DNA of 64,000 nucleotides from CAWCUZ01 sp963798795 (GCA_963798795.1 CAWCUZ010000002.1:372001-436000); one strand, 5' to 3'; counted from the first letter of the stretch, positions 53,799 through 62,735 are shown. Numbers and translations: made by a program. Notes: a model not told the origin generated them from the letters alone.

Positions 53799-54866
53799 AT
53801 GGACGCGTCGAACCGCGGCACGGGCGCGCGGGACTTGGCGGAGGTCGCGGACGCGATCGACGCAGTCGGGCGCTGGCGTGGACTGGCCGGCTGGTCGCTC
53901 GAAGAATGGCGCGATGCGGCTTGGGCGAGATTCCTGCCCAGGGCCGAGCGACTCCGAGCGCAGTTTCGCGGAGAGGCGTCCCCACGCACTTACCTGGGCG
54001 CGGTCTTCGCCAATGAGTGCCTCAAGTGGATGACACGCGGCCTGCCGCGGCTCGAACGCGCCGCCGGCGGCCTCGACGATCTCGCGGGCTCACTCCTGCC
54101 GCGCGATGAATTCGTCGACCCGATTCAGGCGTGCGACGACGCGCGGGCCGATGCGGACATCCGACGTGCGTTCAGGAGCGCCTGGCGCCAACTTGCCTAC
54201 GCGGACAGGAAGTTGCTCCAGGCGCATGTCGTGGAGGGCCACCGTATGCCGGCAGTCGCTGCGTGCGCCGGCTGCTCGCCCGGGGCCGCGCACATGCGCG
54301 CGCGGCGGGCGCTGGCAAAACTGCGGGCGCTGATGGGAATTCCCGCCCGCCCGCCCGCCCGCCCGCCCGCCCGCCATGGTGAGGCCCCGCGTCCCTGCCC
54401 GGTGAGGCCCGCGGCTAGGTCCGACGAGATCAGGACACGCTCGGCCTCACGGTCGTGGCGCTCCGTCCCGCGCACGGTTACGCGCACGCGAGGCGAAGTG
54501 CTACCGTCTCAAGCCGAAGGGTGGGCGCGCGCTCGAGCGCTCGCAGCACCCCAGGAACCGGCTGGTGGCGATCGTCGGCGGCGTGCCGAAAGCCGCGCGA
54601 AACCGGACGTCAGAGCGTCGCCCCGCCGTTCGCGGGAGCAGGACCTCGACACTGGCGCGGAGTGCTGGCGCAAAACGGCTCGGTCCAGTCCAGACAGCCG
54701 CGCCCACCCGCGACGGATCGGCGACGGTCGCTCTCGGCTTTCACAAGCGCGGCTTCCGAACCGAGCGATTGATCAACCGGATCAAAAGCGGGGGCAGCAT
54801 CGCAGGCGCGGCCTGCATCATCCCGCGTCCACCGCTCATTGCCGACGTGGTTCGCTCGTTGCTTGA
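53799..54866 (+). CDS. sigma-70-like protein whose end depends on a CCCG repeat
   Basis: Starts with AGGAGG 8 bases before ATG 53799. About 180 residues look like an ECF sigma factor: region 2 'FRGEASPRTYLGAVFANECL' with 'KWMTRG', and region 4 'LAYADRKLLQAHVVEGHRMP' with 'AGCSPGAAHMRARRALAKLR'. After residue 181 a CCCG tract codes 'IPARPPARPPAR', and from there 160 residues of Arg/Ser/Pro-rich sequence follow that look non-coding. With one CCCG more or fewer, the frame would stop within 2 to 10 codons of the tract, giving a protein of about 195-205 residues. I take that as the natural form. Confidence 0.7.
   Translation: MDASNRGTGARDLAEVADAIDAVGRWRGLAGWSLEEWRDAAWARFLPRAERLRAQFRGEASPRTYLGAVFANECLKWMTRGLPRLERAAGGLDDLAGSLLPRDEFVDPIQACDDARADADIRRAFRSAWRQLAYADRKLLQAHVVEGHRMPAVAACAGCSPGAAHMRARRALAKLRALMGIPARPPARPPARHGEAPRPCPVRPAARSDEIRTRSASRSWRSVPRTVTRTRGEVLPSQAEGWARARALAAPQEPAGGDRRRRAESRAKPDVRASPRRSREQDLDTGAECWRKTARSSPDSRAHPRRIGDGRSRLSQARLPNRAIDQPDQKRGQHRRRGLHHPASTAHCRRGSLVA
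54342..54375 (+). repeat. CCCG tetranucleotide repeat (8.5 units) within the sigma-like gene
   Basis: Thirty-four bases of uninterrupted CCCG. Tetranucleotide tracts change length by slippage and each change of one unit shifts the frame. Here the present length leaves the frame open for 160 more codons, while +1 unit gives ...CCG CCA TGG TGA and -1 unit gives ATG GTG ... CGG TGA. Confidence 0.9.
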
Positions 54867-55122
54867 TCCAACGGGCGGCGATCCGGTGCAGAACGCAGCA
54901 CAGGTACGCCGCCAGCATGGTCCTGTCGCTGAAGCGACGCAGGACCCGCCGGTCGTTCGCGAGCACGTAGAGCCACAGTTCCGTTCGGAGACTCTCGGCG
55001 TCCCGTCCCGTGGCCTGCTAGCGTGCGCAGGTCCAGCTAATCGCCGGCTCGATGGCTTTGCAGGTCGCCGCGGAGAGATCCGGGGGCCATGGCCTTGCGA
55101 CGTTGCTTGGGTTGCCCGACAT
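54610..55122 (-). pseudogene. sigma-70-like remnant with in-frame TAG
   Basis: Reading from ATG 55122: 'DLSAATCKAIEPAISWTCAR', then TAG (55018-55020), then 'DAESLRTELWLYVLANDRRV' and 'RTMLAAYLCCVLHRIAARWI'. The last part parallels the 'FRGEASPRTYLGAVFANECL' region 2 of the neighbouring sigma-like gene. Beyond about residue 95 the sequence looks random. The stop and the missing region 4 suggest a dead gene, though the stop could be a base error. Confidence 0.5.
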
Positions 55123-55272
55123 CAGAAGACCGGTGCGCACCGCTTCGCTGGATTTGTCTTCGCCGCGGCTCGTGGCGCGCTGCAGGCCTTCCTTGCTCAG
55201 GCAGCAGCCGGTGAGATCTCCAGCGCCGTGCGCGCCCTCATCGCCGGGAGCGGCCACGACGTATAGCCCGGC

Positions 55273-56400
55273 CTACCGCCGCGCGAGATAGCTCTTGCGC
55301 GCACGCGCGGTGAGGCCGTCCCGCCGCACGCGAACCTCGATCTGATGCGATTGCCCGTCCAGCTCCGGCGCGCGGAAGGCCAGCAGGTACTGCTGGTGCA
55401 ACTCGTCGGCCACGCGGGCGAACGTCGACGGCAGGTCGTTCGCCGATTTCAGGACGAAGTACCCGCCACCGCCGACCTCGGCCAGCGTCTGGAGCTCCTC
55501 GTCGGGCTGCTCCTCGACGCACGGGACGTTCCGGCTCTCCCACGGCGTGCCGAGCGGCGGCGGCTCGGGCGTGCCGCGGCCCGGCGGCTCGGGCCAGGCG
55601 GGCGGCGTGCGCGGCGGCGGGACGGGCGGCCTGGGAAACCGCGGAATCGGAATCCGCGGGATGCGGCCCTGCCGGCCCTGCGGCGCCGGCGAGATCGAGA
55701 ATGCCGGACCCGCCGGTGCGGGCGCCGGCAGCGGGGGCGAATCGCACCCGCGGACGAGCCCGATCGCGTACACCATGATCTCTTCCGCCTGCGATCGATC
55801 GCGCACCTGATCGAACGTGGCATTGACCTTCATGGGATCCGGATTGTCCTTGCCGTCGGTGAACACGAGCACCACGCGGCGCCCGTCGCGGCCCTGCAGG
55901 GCGTCCATCGCCCGGGCCGTGGCGTTCCAGAGCGGCGTGTCACCGGCGTGAGGCGGCGGCTCGTGGAGGAGGCGGACCAGCTCGTCACGGTCGCTCGTGA
56001 ACGTGTCCGGATCGATCCGGATGTCGTCGCTGAAGCGGCCCACGCGCGCCTGATCGGCGGGCAGCAGCTGCCGCACGAACTGCTCCGCCGCGTCGCTCAC
56101 CAGCTCCGAGCGGCCGGCCATGCTGCCGCTGCGGTCGAGCATGATGACGATCGTGATGGGCCGGACGTCGCTCGCAAAGACCGTCAGCGGCTGGGGCCGC
56201 CCGTTGTCGAACACCTCGAAATCGTCCCGGGTCAGGCCCGGTACCAGCCGGCCATTGCCATCGACGACGGTCGCATACACGGAAACCACGTGCGTCGCGC
56301 CGTGGAACCGGGGCTCCTGCCGAAATCCGGCAGCAACGCCGCAAGCAGCGGCAAGCCACAGGACGAGCGGGAGACGTGCAGCCGGGTGCGTGTGGTGCAT
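55273..56400 (-). CDS. secreted von Willebrand factor A domain protein (acidobacterial VWFA type)
   Basis: A 375-residue protein. A signal peptide leads into a short beta domain ('YATVVDGNGRLVPGLTRDDF' with 'EVFDNGRPQPL'), then a VWA domain with the MIDAS motif 'MLDRSGSMAGRSEL' and 'VLVFTDGKDNPDP'. A Pro-rich insert (about 235-290) separates it from 'GGGGYFVLKSANDLPSTFAR'. This is the pattern of TIGR03436, which is largely confined to acidobacteria. The role is unknown, possibly metal-dependent adhesion. Confidence 0.9.
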   Translation of the reverse strand: MHHTHPAARLPLVLWLAAACGVAAGFRQEPRFHGATHVVSVYATVVDGNGRLVPGLTRDDFEVFDNGRPQPLTVFASDVRPITIVIMLDRSGSMAGRSELVSDAAEQFVRQLLPADQARVGRFSDDIRIDPDTFTSDRDELVRLLHEPPPHAGDTPLWNATARAMDALQGRDGRRVVLVFTDGKDNPDPMKVNATFDQVRDRSQAEEIMVYAIGLVRGCDSPPLPAPAPAGPAFSISPAPQGRQGRIPRIPIPRFPRPPVPPPRTPPAWPEPPGRGTPEPPPLGTPWESRNVPCVEEQPDEELQTLAEVGGGGYFVLKSANDLPSTFARVADELHQQYLLAFRAPELDGQSHQIEVRVRRDGLTARARKSYLARR

Positions 56401-56440
56401 GAAACCTCACCCCCGCTGGCAGGCAGGCAGAACCATTCTA

Positions 56441-56508
56441 GGTCCCTCAGGTCCCTCGGGTCCATCGGGTCCCTCAGGTCCCTCGGGTCCCTCGGGTCCC
56501 TCGGGTCC
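56441..56508. repeat. GGTCCCTCG nonamer tandem repeat
   Basis: Seven full units of ggtccctcg with a few variants (ggtccctca, ggtccatcg) and a partial eighth. Lies upstream of the VWA gene start and of the 56615 gene, in a 214-base divergent region. Repeat length could influence both promoters. Confidence 0.85.
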
Positions 56509-56556
56509 GCAGCACGGCGATCGCGATAGCCGATTGGCGAGACTGCCCGTCGACAA

Positions 56557-56588
56557 TTGCCGGTGGCCGCTCGGGTCCGGTATATATT
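56557..56588 (+). promoter_or_regulatory. probable promoter of the 56615 gene
   Basis: TTGCCG (56557-56562) and TATATA (56581-56586) are separated by 18 bases, followed by the strongest AT-rich stretch nearby. AAGGAG follows at 56603-56608, 6 bases before the ATG. The -35 match is moderate. Confidence 0.4.
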
Positions 56589-56614
56589 GAGTTGCTCACC
56601 TCAAGGAGAAGCAC

Positions 56615-57310
56615 ATGCGTCTGTTGAATGCTGCGGTCTGCGCCATCGCTGTCGCCGTGCTCGTCCCGACCGTTTCCGCCCAGATGGACCCGGACCGCGT
56701 GGTGCCGGGCGGCGGCGTCGCGCCGGGCTGGAAGGGCGCCATCGACACGTCCTCCAAGGGACAGGGCCGGACCATCAACGATTCGAAATTCGAAATCAAG
56801 AACGGCACGATCACGATTGCCGCCGGGCCCGCCGCCGTGTACTGGAATCCGGCGAACACGGCGAGCGGCGACTACACCATCAAGGGGACGTTCACCGAGC
56901 CCGTGATGGAATCGGCCAGCAGCCACTCGCACCCGTACGGCATCTTCATCGGCGGACACGACCTGGGCACGGATCAGATGAGCCTCGTTTACTGCTCCGC
57001 CTATGGCACCGGCAATTTCATCGTCCGCGGGTTCTCGCCCAAGGCGCCGCGCGGCGTCTTTCAGATGAACGGACGGGGCACGGCGGACGAGGCCGTGCAC
57101 CACGCCGAAAAGGGCGCGGCAGTCACCCAGGAAATCGCCTGGACCGTCAAGGGCAGCCGGGCCGAGTGCTCGATCAACGGCAAGGTCGTGGCCGGCTACG
57201 ACAAGAGCGGGTTGGTGGGACCGGACAAGCTGCAGTCGCTCGATGGCATCTACGGGATCCGCGTCAGCCACAACCTCGACGTCAGCGTCACGGGCTTCGG
57301 CAAACAGTAG
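56615..57310 (+). CDS. secreted beta-sandwich protein, DUF1080-like
   Basis: A 231-residue protein with a signal peptide ('LNAAVCAIAVAVLVPTVSAQ'). 'FEIKNGTITIAAGPAAVYWN' and 'GDYTIKGTFTEPV' and 'YDKSGLVGPDKLQSLDGIYG' with 'IRVSHNLDVSVTGFGK' resemble the concanavalin-like fold of the DUF1080/3-keto-disaccharide hydrolase group. Catalytic residues cannot be named. It precedes the hydrolase gene by 21 bases. Confidence 0.7.
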   Translation: MRLLNAAVCAIAVAVLVPTVSAQMDPDRVVPGGGVAPGWKGAIDTSSKGQGRTINDSKFEIKNGTITIAAGPAAVYWNPANTASGDYTIKGTFTEPVMESASSHSHPYGIFIGGHDLGTDQMSLVYCSAYGTGNFIVRGFSPKAPRGVFQMNGRGTADEAVHHAEKGAAVTQEIAWTVKGSRAECSINGKVVAGYDKSGLVGPDKLQSLDGIYGIRVSHNLDVSVTGFGKQ

Positions 57311-57331
57311 CCGCCGCGGGGACCCGGGTCC

Positions 57332-58126
57332 GTGGCGACGGCGCTGATCGTCGCGGCGCTGGCGCTCGGCGGCTTGTGGTGGGGACAGCGCGCGTTCATC
57401 TACTTCCCGTCGGGTGAGGCCCCGCCGCCGGGGGCGGCCGGGCTCACCCGGGCGGAGCCCGTCAGCTTCGAAACGGAAGACGAGCTGCGGCTCGACGGCT
57501 GGTTCGTCCCCGCCGACCGGCCGGGCACCGGCCACACCGTGCTCGTCTGCAATGGCAACGCCGGCAATCGCGCGGATCGCGCGGAGCTGGCCGCGCAGCT
57601 CGCGGCCCGCGGCCTCGCGGTCCTGCTCTTCGACTACCGCGGCTTCGGCGGCAATCCGGGACTGTCCTCCGAGACGGGCCTCGCCCGGGACGCGCGCGCG
57701 GCACTGGCGTATCTCGGCCGCCGGCCGGATGTGGACGTCCGGCGGCTCGTGTTCCTGGGCGAATCGCTGGGGGCCGCAATCGCGGTCCGTCTGGCCGTGG
57801 CGTACGCGCCAGCCGCCTTGGTGCTCCGCTCCCCGTTCACGTCGCTCGTCAACCTCGGACAGGAACACTATCCATTTCTGCCGGTCCGGTGGCTGCTTCG
57901 CGATCGCTTTCTCACGTCGGAGCGCATCGGCAGGATCACGTCACCGCTCGTCGTCGTCGCCGGCGAGCTCGATCGCATCGTGCCGATCGACGAGAGCCAC
58001 GCCGTCTTCGATGCCGCGCCGGAGCCGAAGACGTTCCGGCTCGTGGCCGGCGCCGATCACAACGATCGGGAACTGGCGCTGACGGCGACGGTGCGGGCGG
58101 TGGTCGAGGTGGTCGAGCTGTTCTGA
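57332..58126 (+). CDS. alpha/beta-hydrolase, membrane-anchored (BEM46-like)
   Basis: A 264-residue protein from GTG 57332 with an N-terminal helix (about 2-18). The nucleophile elbow is 'LVFLGESLGAAIAVRLAVAY', the acid is in 'VVVAGELDRIVPIDESH', and the histidine in 'VAGADHNDREL'. 'LLFDYRGFGGNPGLSSETGL' fits the BEM46/ABHD13-like group, whose substrates are largely unknown. The last 70 bases overlap the convergent OsmC gene. Confidence 0.85.
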   Translation: MATALIVAALALGGLWWGQRAFIYFPSGEAPPPGAAGLTRAEPVSFETEDELRLDGWFVPADRPGTGHTVLVCNGNAGNRADRAELAAQLAARGLAVLLFDYRGFGGNPGLSSETGLARDARAALAYLGRRPDVDVRRLVFLGESLGAAIAVRLAVAYAPAALVLRSPFTSLVNLGQEHYPFLPVRWLLRDRFLTSERIGRITSPLVVVAGELDRIVPIDESHAVFDAAPEPKTFRLVAGADHNDRELALTATVRAVVEVVELF

Positions 58127-58596
58127 GGTTCTGGGGCGCTGCGGTTCTGGAGTTCGGGAGGGCACACCTCCACGGTCGCGTCGAGCCGCGTCGCGCCGTT
58201 GAGGGATCGCGTGATGAGGCAGGTTTCTTCCGCGCGCACGACGATGCGCCGGGCTTGCTCCAGGTGCTCGGCGTCCGGAATGACGACCCGGGCGCGAACG
58301 ACGAATTCCGTGAACCGCGTGACCCGCTCCACGCGGTCGAGCGTGCCGGCGACGTCGCAGTCGATGGACGTCCACGCCAGCCGGGAGGCTCGCGCGATCC
58401 CGCGGAACGTCAGCACGAAGCAGTCCGCCACGGCCGCTACGAGCAGGGTCTCGGGCGACCAGCGATCGCCGGGCCCGTCGAACTCGATGGGCGTCGCGGT
58501 CACGAGCGGCAGCAACCCGGTGCTGCGGATGGCGATATCGCCGCTGTCGGGCGTCGCCGAGGAATCGACATCGTAACGGTGCGGGAACGGGTGCAT
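58057..58596 (-). CDS. OsmC/Ohr-family peroxiredoxin-like protein
   Basis: A 179-residue protein. The redox cysteines are in 'LLVAAVADCFVLTFRGIA' and 'EETCLITRSLNGATRLDAT', spaced as in OsmC. It reduces organic hydroperoxides. About 35 residues after 'TVEVCPPELQ' are likely an extension with no domain, lying over the 3' end of the hydrolase gene; the true family end is probably near 58160. Confidence 0.87.
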   Translation of the reverse strand: MHPFPHRYDVDSSATPDSGDIAIRSTGLLPLVTATPIEFDGPGDRWSPETLLVAAVADCFVLTFRGIARASRLAWTSIDCDVAGTLDRVERVTRFTEFVVRARVVIPDAEHLEQARRIVVRAEETCLITRSLNGATRLDATVEVCPPELQNRSAPEPQNSSTTSTTARTVAVSASSRSL

Positions 58597-58765
58597 ACGC
58601 CCGAGATTGCAGCAACTGGCGTGCCGTCAGGTTTCCGGGGACTGCCGCACCGCGATCGCCTCTCCCGGCGGAAATTCGCCGCACCGGGGGGCACTATTTC
58701 CCATGCTGACGGCGCTCGGGGAAATCCCCGGCGCTCCGGAACGCTTCCGCGATAGCCTGAGCTCC

Positions 58766-59680
58766 ATGGCCGGCGACCGCTCCAGGCTCATGCGATTCGC
58801 GTGGCTCTCGGTTGCGGCGGCCCTGTTGACCATCGGCCTCAAGGCTGCGGCCTACTGGCTCACCGGCTCGGTCGGCCTGCTCTCGGACGCGTTGGAATCG
58901 TTCGTCAATCTGGCCGGCGCGCTGATGGCGCTGGGCATGCTGGCAGTCGCCGCGCGGCCGCCCGACGAGGAGCACGCCTACGGCCACAGCAAGGCCGAAT
59001 ACTTCGCAAGCGTCGTCGAGGGAACGCTGATCCTGATTGCGGCGGCCAGCATTTCGATTGCGGCGGTGCATCGGCTGGTGGTGCCGCAACAGCTCGAGCA
59101 GATCGGCGCCGGACTGGCGGTCTCGGCGATCGCGGCAGCCGTCAACTGGGGCGTGGCGCGCGTCCTGCTGCGGGCCGGTCGGGCCAACGATTCGATCACG
59201 TTGGAGGCGGGCGCGCGCCATCTGCTGGCTGACGTGTGGACGAGCGCCGGCGTGCTCGCGGGCGTCGGCGCGGTGGCGCTCACCGGATGGCAGCCGCTCG
59301 ATCCGCTGGTCGCCTTGGTCGTGGCGGCGAACATCGTGCGCACGGGACTGTACCTCGTGAACGAATCGGTGTCGGGCCTGATGGACGCGGCGCTCCCGCC
59401 GGGCGATCAGGGAACCGTGCGGCAGGTGCTGGCGCGCCACGCGGGCGGCGGCGTGCAGTTCCACGCGCTGCGCACGCGGCAGGCGGGCCCGGTGCGCTTC
59501 GTGTCGGTGCACGTGCTCGTCCCGGGCGACTGGAGCGTGCAGCGCGGGCACGAGCTCTTGGAACACATCGAGGCCGACATCCGGACCGCACTGCCGAACA
59601 CGCGCGTGTTCACGCATCTCGAGCCGCTGGAGGATCCCGCCTCCTTCGACGACCTCTCGCTCGACCGTCGCAAGGTATGA
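58766..59680 (+). CDS. cation diffusion facilitator metal transporter
   Basis: A 304-residue CDF protein. Six helices in the first 210 residues, with metal residues in 'SVGLLSDALESFVNLAG' (helix 2) and 'GARHLLADVWTSAGVLA' (helix 5, HxxxD), then a cytoplasmic domain ending 'TRVFTHLEPLEDP'. It exchanges Zn2+, Fe2+ or Mn2+ for protons; the metal is not clear from the motifs. ATG 58766 was chosen because it is the nearest start before the first helix; longer starts add about 50 non-conserved residues. Confidence 0.9.
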   Translation: MAGDRSRLMRFAWLSVAAALLTIGLKAAAYWLTGSVGLLSDALESFVNLAGALMALGMLAVAARPPDEEHAYGHSKAEYFASVVEGTLILIAAASISIAAVHRLVVPQQLEQIGAGLAVSAIAAAVNWGVARVLLRAGRANDSITLEAGARHLLADVWTSAGVLAGVGAVALTGWQPLDPLVALVVAANIVRTGLYLVNESVSGLMDAALPPGDQGTVRQVLARHAGGGVQFHALRTRQAGPVRFVSVHVLVPGDWSVQRGHELLEHIEADIRTALPNTRVFTHLEPLEDPASFDDLSLDRRKV

Positions 59681-59717
59681 TCCGGCCGCCCGTCTGCGGC
59701 TGGAGGCTGGAATCCGC

Positions 59718-60956
59718 GTGACTGCACTTGCGTTCAAGCTCGACATGATTCAGACGCTGGCGCTCGCCGCCATCGTCCTCTTCATCGGGTACGCCGTACG
59801 CAAGCGCATCGGCGTGCTCGACCGCTTCAATATCCCGGCGCCCGTCGTGGGCGGGTTTCTGTTCGCGGCGCTCAGCCTCACGCTGCGGCAGACCGGCGCA
59901 GTGGCGTTCGAGTTCGACACGACGCTGCAGACGCCGCTGATGATCGCCTTCTTCACCACGGTCGGGCTGGGCGCGAGCTTCGGCCTGCTGAAGATTGGCG
60001 GGCCGCAGGTCGTGCTGTTCTGGGGCCTCGCGTCGGTGCTGGCGATCCTCCAGAACACGGTCGGCGTCGTGCTGGCCAAGGCGCTCGGCGTGCACCCCTT
60101 TCTCGGGCTGATCGCCGGGTCGATCACGATGACGGGCGGCCACGGCACCGGCGCGGCGTTCGGCCAGTTGATGGAGAGCCAGTACGCATTCCCGGGCGCG
60201 CTGACGCTGGCCGTCGCTGCCGCGACGTTCGGCCTGGTCGGCGGAGGATTGATTGGCGGCCCGGTCGCCACGTCGCTCATCAAGCGGCATCACCCGCGTC
60301 ACACGCGCCAGGCGGTGCCGAAGGCGGCTGCCACGACCGTCGCGGAGTACCAGTCGCTCGACCAGGAGATCGACCGCGAAGCGGCCGGCGCGCCGGCCAC
60401 GGCGTACACGCTCTTGAAGATCATCATGGTGGTCCTGGTGGCGATGTGGGCGGGCGGGCTGCTCAGCCGCTGGCTCGGGCAGTACACGACGCTGCCGGCC
60501 TACATCGGCGCGATGCTGGTCGCCGCGGGCATCCGGAACGGGACCGACTTCGCGCCGAGACTGCGGCTCGAGCAGCGGACGATCGACGACATCGGCACGA
60601 TCGCGCTGTCGCTCTTCCTGGCGATGGCGCTGATGTCGCTGCGGCTCTGGGAGCTGCTCGACCTGGCAGTGCCGATGCTGATCATCCTGACCGCGCAGGT
60701 CGCCATGATGGCGGCGTTCGCCTACTTCGTCACCTTCCGCGTGATGGGCCGCGACTACGACGCCGCCGTGATGGCCGGCGGCCATTGCGGCTTCGGCCTC
60801 GGCGCCACGCCGAACGCCGTCGCCAACATGGAAGCGATCGTCGAGAAATTCGGCAGCGCGGCGCGCGCCTTCCTGGTCGTGCCGATGGTGGGCGCCTTCT
60901 TCATCGACTTCACCAACGCGATCATCATCACGCGGTTCATGGACTGGGTGCGGTAG
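59718..60956 (+). CDS. gltS: sodium/glutamate symporter GltS
   Basis: A 412-residue transporter with about 12 membrane helices in two repeats. Typical segments are 'NIPAPVVGGFLFAALSLTLR', 'GSITMTGGHGTGAAFGQLME' and 'VMAGGHCGFGLGATPNAVAN'; the Gly-rich pair marks the reentrant loops. Starts with GTG. Its stop overlaps the K+ channel start by one base (TAGTG), so the two are coupled. Confidence 0.95.
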   Translation: MTALAFKLDMIQTLALAAIVLFIGYAVRKRIGVLDRFNIPAPVVGGFLFAALSLTLRQTGAVAFEFDTTLQTPLMIAFFTTVGLGASFGLLKIGGPQVVLFWGLASVLAILQNTVGVVLAKALGVHPFLGLIAGSITMTGGHGTGAAFGQLMESQYAFPGALTLAVAAATFGLVGGGLIGGPVATSLIKRHHPRHTRQAVPKAAATTVAEYQSLDQEIDREAAGAPATAYTLLKIIMVVLVAMWAGGLLSRWLGQYTTLPAYIGAMLVAAGIRNGTDFAPRLRLEQRTIDDIGTIALSLFLAMALMSLRLWELLDLAVPMLIILTAQVAMMAAFAYFVTFRVMGRDYDAAVMAGGHCGFGLGATPNAVANMEAIVEKFGSAARAFLVVPMVGAFFIDFTNAIIITRFMDWVR

Positions 60957-62623
60957 TGCGCTCCGGTCCCGCCGAGCGACGCAGCCTGCGCCGCAATCTC
61001 CGGACGCTCGGGAACCTGGTCACCGCGCTGCTGGTGCTGGCACTCGCCTACACCGCCGTCTTCCAGGCGGTCGCGCGGCACGAGAACCTGCGCCACGGCT
61101 GGATCGCCGGCTTCTACTGGACCATCGAGACGATGACCACGCTCGGCTATGGCGACATCGTCTTCCAGTCGGACGCGGGCCGGCTGTTCGCCGTGGTCGT
61201 CGTCGGCACCGGCATCGTGTTCCTGCTGATCCTGCTGCCCTTCTCGGTGGCGCAGTTGTTCTATGTGCCGTGGCTCGACGCGCGCGAATCGGCGCGCGCG
61301 CCGCGGGAACTCCCGCTCCAGACCGAGGGCCACGTCATCCTGACCGGCTACGGCCCCGTGGAAGCCGCGCTCATCGGCCGGCTGACCCAGTTCCGGCTCG
61401 CGTACGTCGTCATCGTGTCCGACGTGCGCGAGGCGTTGGCGCTGGACGACCAGGGCGTGCGCGTGATGGTGGGCGAACGCGACGATCCGGAGACGTACCG
61501 GGCCGCGCGGGTGGATCGGGCCGCCCTGGTGGCCGCCACGCTGTCGGATACCGCCAATGCGAACGTCGCGCTGACGGTGCGCGAAGTGTCGCCGACCGTG
61601 CCCATCGTCGCGACCGCCGGCTGGGAGCCGTCGGTGGACATGCTCACACGGGCGGGATGCCAGCAGGTCATCCAGCTCGGCGAGCTGCTCGGCGGATCGA
61701 TGGCACGGCGGATTTCGGGGCACGGCGGGCGCAGCCACGTCATCGGCCAGCTCGACGATCTCGTGGTGGCCGAGGCGTCGGCGCTGCACACGTCGCTCGT
61801 CGGCCGGACGCTCGCGGATCTGAAGCTCCGCGAGCGGCTCAACGTGCACGTGGCCGGGGTGTGGGAGCGCGGGCGGTACGTGGTGGCGATGCCGGAGACG
61901 CGCATCACCGAGGACACGGTGCTGCTGCTCGCCGGATCGGCGGCCGACCTCGAGGCCTACGACCGCGCCATCCGCGTCGAACGCCCGGCGCCGGGATTCG
62001 TGGTGGTGATCGGCGGCGGCCGCGTCGGCCGCGCCACGTCGCGCGGCCTGGTCGCGGCCGGCGTCGAGCACCGCATCGTGGAGCGGCGGGCGGAACGCGT
62101 CCACGACGCATCGCGCTACGTGATTGGCGACGCGACGGACATCACCGTCCTCAAGGCGGCCGGCATCGAGCGGGCCGTCAGCGTGGCCGTGACCACGCAC
62201 GACGACGACGTGAATGTTTATCTGACGTTGTATTGCCGGCAGCTTCGGCCCGACATGCAGATCGTCAGCCGGGCGACGCTCGAGCGGAACGTTTCGACGC
62301 TGCGCCGGGCGGGCGCCGACTACGTACTCTCGTACGCGCCGGCCGAAGCGAACGCGATTTTCGACGTGCTGCGTCGGGGCAACCTGCTGCTGGCAGCCGA
62401 AGGACTCGAGGTGTTCACGGTGCCAGCGCCGCCCGCGCTCCTGGGCCGCTCGATAGCCGACAGCGGCCTGCGCGAAGACACCGGCTGCAACGTGCTTGCC
62501 GTCCGGCGTCCCCAGGGCCCGGCTGTCCCGCCCGATCCGGGCATCGTCCTCGAGCCGGGGATGCAGCTCATCCTGATCGGCGGTCGGGAAGCGGAGCGGG
62601 CGTTCTTTGAGCGATACGGGTAG
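60956..62623 (+). CDS. potassium channel with tandem RCK (TrkA-N/TrkA-C) domains
   Basis: A 555-residue protein. Two helices frame the selectivity filter 'TMTTLGYGDIVF' (about residue 65). Then two RCK units in one chain: TrkA-N 1 ('GHVILTGYGPVEAALIGRLT'), TrkA-C 1 ('HTSLVGRTLADLKLRERLNV'), TrkA-N 2 ('GFVVVIGGGRVGRATSRGLV') and TrkA-C 2 ('LGRSIADSGLREDTGCNVLA'). Most bacterial relatives have one RCK per chain; tandem RCK resembles BK-type and GsuK-like channels. Gating is expected by nucleotides or ions binding to the RCK ring. GTG start overlaps the gltS stop. Confidence 0.93.
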   Translation: MRSGPAERRSLRRNLRTLGNLVTALLVLALAYTAVFQAVARHENLRHGWIAGFYWTIETMTTLGYGDIVFQSDAGRLFAVVVVGTGIVFLLILLPFSVAQLFYVPWLDARESARAPRELPLQTEGHVILTGYGPVEAALIGRLTQFRLAYVVIVSDVREALALDDQGVRVMVGERDDPETYRAARVDRAALVAATLSDTANANVALTVREVSPTVPIVATAGWEPSVDMLTRAGCQQVIQLGELLGGSMARRISGHGGRSHVIGQLDDLVVAEASALHTSLVGRTLADLKLRERLNVHVAGVWERGRYVVAMPETRITEDTVLLLAGSAADLEAYDRAIRVERPAPGFVVVIGGGRVGRATSRGLVAAGVEHRIVERRAERVHDASRYVIGDATDITVLKAAGIERAVSVAVTTHDDDVNVYLTLYCRQLRPDMQIVSRATLERNVSTLRRAGADYVLSYAPAEANAIFDVLRRGNLLLAAEGLEVFTVPAPPALLGRSIADSGLREDTGCNVLAVRRPQGPAVPPDPGIVLEPGMQLILIGGREAERAFFERYG

Positions 62624-62735
62624 GCGTGGCGTTCGGCGCTCGGCGTCGGGCCGTGGGCTCTCGGGCATCGGCGTCGCGGCGCTCCGCTCTCGGAGGCCTG
62701 GACTGCAGGGACCAGAGTGCCTACTATTTCCATCC

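Noticed and set aside
54565..55266. A plus-strand frame of 233 codons after the sigma-like gene
   Set aside because: No ribosome site, no motif, and it overlaps the sigma-like remnant on the other strand; the composition is random for this GC content.
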